A DNA stretch of 18,156 nt from an uncultured Clostridia bacterium (GTDB lineage: Bacteria; Bacillota; Clostridia; Oscillospirales; Oscillospiraceae): NCBI GenBank assembly GCA_937907715.1, contig CALERM010000205.1:1-18156 (forward strand), in the 5' to 3' direction. Shown piece after piece: positions 14,726 through 18,156 of this stretch (the first letter of the stretch is position 1; every line of letters starts with the position of its first letter). The translations under genes and the position numbers were made by a program. The notes under the pieces are model-generated. The model saw only the letters and a list, made by a program, of their open reading frames with translations, was not told where the DNA came from and searched no databases.

Positions 14726-17011
14726 ATGGATCAATACATAGGAACGCTGTTGGACAATCGATATGAAATTCTCGAGGTCATCGGTACGGGCGGTATGGCT
14801 GTTGTCTACAAGGCACGCTGCAACCGGCTCAACCGCCTCGTGGCAATAAAGGTTCTCAAGCGCGAGCTGTCGCAGGATGAGGAGTTCCGCCGCCGGTTCC
14901 ATGCCGAGTCGCAGGCGGTCGCGATGCTTTCACACCCGAATATTGTGAGCGTCTACGATGTCTCGCACTCCAACAACCTCGACTACATCGTCATGGAGCT
15001 GATCGAAGGCATCACGCTCAAGCAGTATCTGGAGCAGAAGGGCAGGCTCAACTGGCGCGAGGCGCTGCATTTTTCCACGCAGATTGCCAAGGCGCTCGAG
15101 CATGCACATTCGCGCGGCATCATCCACCGCGACATCAAGCCCCACAACATCATGATTTTGAAGGACGGCAGCGTCAAGGTTGCAGACTTCGGCATTGCCC
15201 GTATTTCCTCGGCGCAGAATACCCTCACGCGCGAGGCGCTCGGCTCGGTCCACTATATTTCCCCCGAGCAGGCGAAGGGCGGTAAGGTCGACTATCGGTC
15301 GGACCTCTATTCGCTCGGCGTCGTGATGTATGAGATGCTTACAGGACGGCCGCCCTTTGACGGCGATACGCCCGTTTCCGTCGCCATCCAGCACATCAAC
15401 GCCAAGCCGGTCATGCCGCGCGAATTAAACCCAGATATTCCCGAGGGCTTCGAGCAGATTACCATGCATGCGATGGCGGCGGATATCTCCAAGCGCTACC
15501 CCTCGGCGACGCGGATGCTGGCAGATCTGGAAATCTTCCGCAAGAATCCAAATGTGATTTTTGATTTTACCGACGATCAGGACGCTTTTGATGTTGAGCG
15601 CCTGCTCAACGACCCCGACTATCTTCCGGAGCAGCTTCCCCGGCGCGAGCGCAAGCAGCCGTCCCGGGTGTCGATTCCGCAAAGAAAGCAGCCGCCCACG
15701 CCTCCCGCGCAGAGCCAGAACGCAAAAAAAGGCGCAAACGTCGCACTGACGGCAGGCATTGTGTGCATCGTGCTGGCGGTCCTCGGCATCGGCTACTTCC
15801 TGTATTCGTATTTCTTCTCGGACCTGTTCAGCCGAACCGAGGAGGTCGAGGTGCCGCAGATGATCGGGCAGTACTACGAGAACTTCGACCAGAGCCAGTA
15901 CCCGGACCTGACCTTCGAAGTCACGGACTGGCGCGCGAGCGACGCTTACGAGAGCGGCTACGTGATCGATCAGAGCGTGAACGCAGGCACGATGGTCAAG
16001 GTCGGCTCCAAAATTGAGCTGACGCTCTCGACCGGTATTGAAAGCAATACCATGCCGAACCTTGTAAACCTGCCGCTGGAAAACGCGCAGGATTATCTGA
16101 ATTCCCTTCCCATTACGCTTTCCATCTCGGTGGAATATCAGGAAAGTGATGTATACACCACAGGCTATATCATCCGCACGATTCCAGAGCGTGACGAGCC
16201 GCTCACCGATGGGCAGAGCGTGACGCTGGTTGTCTCAACCGGCGTGCCGGTGGAGCTGGTGAAGGTGCCGACGCTCATTGGCTCCGATGTGGACGATGCG
16301 ATTGCCACCATTCAGGAAGCCGGTCTCGGCGACGGTATGATCAAATATGTCGACAGTGATCTTCCCGAAGGCACCGTCACGTTCCAGTCGATCGAAGCAG
16401 GCGAGGAGGTCAAAGCCGGAACGGTCATCAACCTGCAGGCATCGAAAGGACCTGAGCAGGCGCAGGAGCCGCTCATTCGCACGCTTTCGCAGGATGCAGT
16501 GGTGGAGCAGGGCGAGGAGCTGACGCTGCAGGTCAAGGCAGAGGTCGCGGACGACGGCGAGCTGACCTATGCGTGGTATGTGTCCGAGTCCGGAAATGTT
16601 GCCGATGCGGAGCTGGTCTCGCGCAGCGACAAGAACAACACCACCTGCCAGGTCGACACGGGTAAGGCAGGTGTCTGGTACTATTTCTGCAAGATTGTCA
16701 ATACCCTCGGCGAAAGCCACGCATCTGCCAACACGCAGATGATTCGCGTGGAGGTCACGCCGAAGCAGGAGCCCGTGCAGACGGAAATCGCCGTGCGCAT
16801 GCCGTCAGTTTCGAGTGGAATCTATGAGATTCTGGTTAAGGTCGGCGGGGAAACGCAGGTCGGACCCTTCACGGTGGACATGGAGGACCAGCCGGGCAGA
16901 ACCGTTACCATTAGAGTGGAAGGAAACGGCGTGCAGACGGTCGACGTGTATCTCGACGGCGTGCTGTACGATTCGCAGGAAATTGATTTTGATGCATTGG
17001 CAGAACGATGA
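14726..17011 (+). CDS. prkC: PASTA-domain Ser/Thr protein kinase PrkC (Stk1) with extra Ig-like domain
   Basis: This 761-residue sensor kinase responds to cell-wall fragments or lipid II. The cytosolic Hanks-type kinase (about 10-270) has the glycine loop GTGGMA (20-25), catalytic Lys42, HRD (134-136), DFG (154-156) and an activation loop with Thr166 and Thr168. A Pro/Gln/Lys-rich juxtamembrane linker leads to one membrane helix (about 338-361). Outside lie three PASTA repeats (about 374-437, 441-506 and 510-575). An Ig-like domain follows at about 585-678, with a core Trp617 and a GVWYYFCKIVN strand. The C-terminal beta domain (683-761) resembles tails seen in clostridial PrkC. GGAAGGAG precedes the ATG. 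Kinase, helix and PASTA calls are firm; the Ig-like call is by pattern. Confidence 0.95.
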   Translation: MDQYIGTLLDNRYEILEVIGTGGMAVVYKARCNRLNRLVAIKVLKRELSQDEEFRRRFHAESQAVAMLSHPNIVSVYDVSHSNNLDYIVMELIEGITLKQYLEQKGRLNWREALHFSTQIAKALEHAHSRGIIHRDIKPHNIMILKDGSVKVADFGIARISSAQNTLTREALGSVHYISPEQAKGGKVDYRSDLYSLGVVMYEMLTGRPPFDGDTPVSVAIQHINAKPVMPRELNPDIPEGFEQITMHAMAADISKRYPSATRMLADLEIFRKNPNVIFDFTDDQDAFDVERLLNDPDYLPEQLPRRERKQPSRVSIPQRKQPPTPPAQSQNAKKGANVALTAGIVCIVLAVLGIGYFLYSYFFSDLFSRTEEVEVPQMIGQYYENFDQSQYPDLTFEVTDWRASDAYESGYVIDQSVNAGTMVKVGSKIELTLSTGIESNTMPNLVNLPLENAQDYLNSLPITLSISVEYQESDVYTTGYIIRTIPERDEPLTDGQSVTLVVSTGVPVELVKVPTLIGSDVDDAIATIQEAGLGDGMIKYVDSDLPEGTVTFQSIEAGEEVKAGTVINLQASKGPEQAQEPLIRTLSQDAVVEQGEELTLQVKAEVADDGELTYAWYVSESGNVADAELVSRSDKNNTTCQVDTGKAGVWYYFCKIVNTLGESHASANTQMIRVEVTPKQEPVQTEIAVRMPSVSSGIYEILVKVGGETQVGPFTVDMEDQPGRTVTIRVEGNGVQTVDVYLDGVLYDSQEIDFDALAER

Positions 17012-17895
17012 ACGATAGAATTATCAAAGCGCTCAGCGGCTTTTACTATGTGCAGACACAAGACGGCGTGGTCGAGTGCCGCGCGCGCGGCAGGTTCCGC
17101 AAGGAGGGCATTTCCCCGTTGGTCGGCGACTTTGTGCGGATTTCAGGAAACGGGAAGTCCGGCACGGTGGAAGAGATTCTGCCCCGGAGGAACAGTTTTA
17201 TCCGACCAGCGGTTGCAAACGTCGATTTGCTCGTGCTGCTGGCATCCTGCGCGATTCCGCAGACGGAGCCGTTTCTCATCGACCGTGTGCTGGCGATTGC
17301 CGGGCAGCAGGGGGTCGAGCCGCTGATCTGCGTGAACAAGAATGATCTCGAGCCGGGGGCGTCTCTTGCCGGAATTTACGAGCGCGCGGGCTTTCACGTG
17401 ATTGTAACCAGCGCCGAGACGGGCGAGGGCATGGACGAGCTGCGCACGGCAATCTCCGGCAAGCTCTCTGCTTTCACCGGAAACTCCGGCGTCGGCAAGT
17501 CGAGCATTTTAAACAGACTCTGTCCCAAGCTGCACCTTGCCGTCGGCGAGGTTTCGGAAAAGCTCGGAAGAGGGCGGCATACGACGCGGCACATCGAGCT
17601 GTACGCGCTGGGAGACGACACCTATGTTGCAGACACGCCCGGTTTTTCGTCTTTTGACACAGAACGGATGGACCTGGTGCTGAAAGAGCAGCTTGCAGAG
17701 GCATTCTCGGATTTCGCGCCGTATCTCGGCAAGTGCCAGTTTCCCGACTGTGCGCATCTGAAAGAGCCCGACTGCGCGGTCCGCGCGGCGCTGGAGCAGG
17801 GAAAGATCGAGCCGACGCGGTATGACAGCTACCGGCGGCTGTATGAGATGGCGAAGGACATCAAGCCCTGGGAGCTGAAAGAAAGGGGAAACTGA
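17008..17895 (+). CDS. rsgA: Small ribosomal subunit biogenesis GTPase RsgA
   Basis: RsgA checks late 30S maturation. The 295-residue protein has an N-terminal OB fold (1-65), then a circularly permuted GTPase with G4 (NKND, 110-113) before G1 (GNSGVGKS, 158-165) and G3 (DTPG, 209-212). Between G1 and G3 is the switch region GRGRHTTRH. The C-terminal zinc motif has Cys243, Cys248, His250 and Cys256. The ATG lies in an ATGA overlap with prkC, and I see no good ribosome site ahead of it. Translation is therefore probably coupled to prkC. The prpC-prkC-rsgA order is conserved in Firmicutes, where PrkC is reported to phosphorylate RsgA in B. subtilis. Confidence 0.96.
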   Translation: MNDRIIKALSGFYYVQTQDGVVECRARGRFRKEGISPLVGDFVRISGNGKSGTVEEILPRRNSFIRPAVANVDLLVLLASCAIPQTEPFLIDRVLAIAGQQGVEPLICVNKNDLEPGASLAGIYERAGFHVIVTSAETGEGMDELRTAISGKLSAFTGNSGVGKSSILNRLCPKLHLAVGEVSEKLGRGRHTTRHIELYALGDDTYVADTPGFSSFDTERMDLVLKEQLAEAFSDFAPYLGKCQFPDCAHLKEPDCAVRAALEQGKIEPTRYDSYRRLYEMAKDIKPWELKERGN

Positions 17896-17896
17896 G

Positions 17897-18067
17897 ATGG
17901 TTTTACAGGTAATCGTCTGGACGGTTCTGGCGTGGCTTGCCGGGCTGCTTCTGGACGCCAATCTCAGCTTGCAGCCGGCAGGTTTTCTCTGCCTGCGTGT
18001 TTTATTTCCGATTCTTGCAATGGGGCTTTGCATTCTGCGCGAGATCCGGCGAAACGGTCAAAAGTGA
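17897..18067 (+). CDS. Small two-helix membrane protein, function unknown
   Basis: A 56-codon open frame starts 1 nt after the rsgA stop, with AGGGGA about 8 nt upstream. It encodes a hydrophobic first helix (about residues 2-20, MVLQVIVWTVLAWLAG then LLL), a short polar turn (DANLSLQPAG), a second helix (about 28-48) and a basic tail (REIRRNGQK). The positive tail suggests that both ends face the cytosol. It lies before the paired terminal hairpins and so would be the last gene of the operon. I do not recognise a family. The ribosome site, close spacing and clean hairpin-type topology argue that it is real, but its size leaves doubt. Confidence 0.65.
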   Translation: MVLQVIVWTVLAWLAGLLLDANLSLQPAGFLCLRVLFPILAMGLCILREIRRNGQK

Positions 18068-18075
18068 ACCAGCTC

Positions 18076-18106
18076 AAATGCCCGCAGGCAGTGCCTGCGG
18101 GCATTT
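18076..18106 (+). terminator. Strong inverted repeat at the operon end
   Basis: Arms 18076-18090 and 18092-18106 are perfect complements (AAATGCCCGCAGGCA and its complement). They would fold as a 13-bp stem with a 5-nt loop, 8 nt after the small membrane-protein stop. Only three T residues end the stem, so it is a weak intrinsic terminator by itself. Its GC-rich stem and position still mark the end of the transcription unit. A second hairpin abuts it. Confidence 0.7.
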
Positions 18107-18148
18107 CAGCGTGTCAAAAAAGTCTTTTTGACACGCTGCGGCAGTTTT
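18107..18148 (+). terminator. Second terminal hairpin with downstream T tract
   Basis: Arms 18107-18120 and 18125-18138 (CAGCGTGTCAAAAA and its complement) form a perfect 14-bp stem around the loop AGTC. A tiny CTG/CAG fold and TTTTTC follow, with the T run at 18144-18148. The stem carries an A run and a T run next to the loop, so it is symmetrical and could act in both directions. It may be a terminator, or a copy of a dispersed palindromic element, because part of it (TTTGACACGC) also occurs at 5618-5627. Confidence 0.55.
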
Positions 18149-18156
18149 TCAAACTT

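Noticed and set aside
12869..14902. Minus-strand open frame of 677 codons across rlmN, prpC and prkC.
   Set aside because: It spans three clearly real genes on the other strand, is rich in His, Arg and Leu, and has no motif or ribosome site. It is a GC-driven antisense artefact.
1..18156. Mobile elements, CRISPR arrays, tRNA or rRNA genes, phage attachment sites.
   Set aside because: No transposase, integrase, regularly spaced repeats or tRNA-like folds were seen. Gene order and composition look like undisturbed core genome.

Overview
The window reads as a chromosomal core region of a moderately GC-rich Gram-positive bacterium of class Clostridia, most likely a gut Oscillospirales/Oscillospiraceae-type organism. 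This rests on a Firmicutes-type PASTA kinase/PP2C pair, CdaA/CdaR, RemA, strong AGGAGG-type ribosome sites, and a run of genes in nearly the order seen in Bacillus subtilis (yloC-remA-gmk-rpoZ-priA-def-fmt-rsmB-rlmN-prpC-prkC-rsgA). The genus cannot be fixed from the sequence alone.

Positions 1-1953 (minus strand) hold a complete lysine-import unit. It has a full-consensus promoter (TTGACA, 16 nt, TATAAT), then a lysine riboswitch (L-box), an intrinsic terminator hairpin with a U tract, and a 543-residue NhaC-family transporter, which is therefore predicted to move lysine. Diverging from it on the plus strand (2070-3417) is a two-gene unit: an 87-residue DUF3343 (Se/S carrier-like) protein overlapping a class V aminotransferase-fold cysteine desulfurase. 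It looks like a small sulfur or selenium handling module.

From 3446 to the end everything is on the plus strand and tightly packed. A good sigma-A-type promoter (TTGCAC, 17 nt, TATAAT) precedes cdaA-cdaR (c-di-AMP synthesis and its regulator). These are followed by yicC, remA, gmk and rpoZ, then, after a possible terminator, priA, def, fmt, rsmB, rlmN, prpC, prkC, rsgA and an unannotated 56-residue two-helix membrane protein. Two strong back-to-back inverted repeats (18076-18138) close the unit. Most junctions are 4-nt ATGA overlaps or gaps under 35 nt, so the genes are probably cotranscribed and often translationally coupled. The set joins nucleotide signalling (c-di-AMP), GMP phosphorylation, transcription (omega), replication restart (PriA), protein N-terminal formylation and deformylation (Fmt, Def), rRNA methylation (RsmB, RlmN), ribosome assembly (RsgA) and cell-wall-sensing Ser/Thr phosphorylation (PrkC/PrpC).

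The window is mostly ordinary core genome and I see no mobile element, CRISPR array, tRNA or rRNA. The points most worth a second look are the riboswitch-controlled NhaC transporter, the extracellular Ig-like domain after the three PASTA repeats of PrkC, the DUF3343/desulfurase pair without visible selenium partners, the 56-residue membrane protein after rsgA, and the absence of glmM and coaBC from places where they commonly sit.
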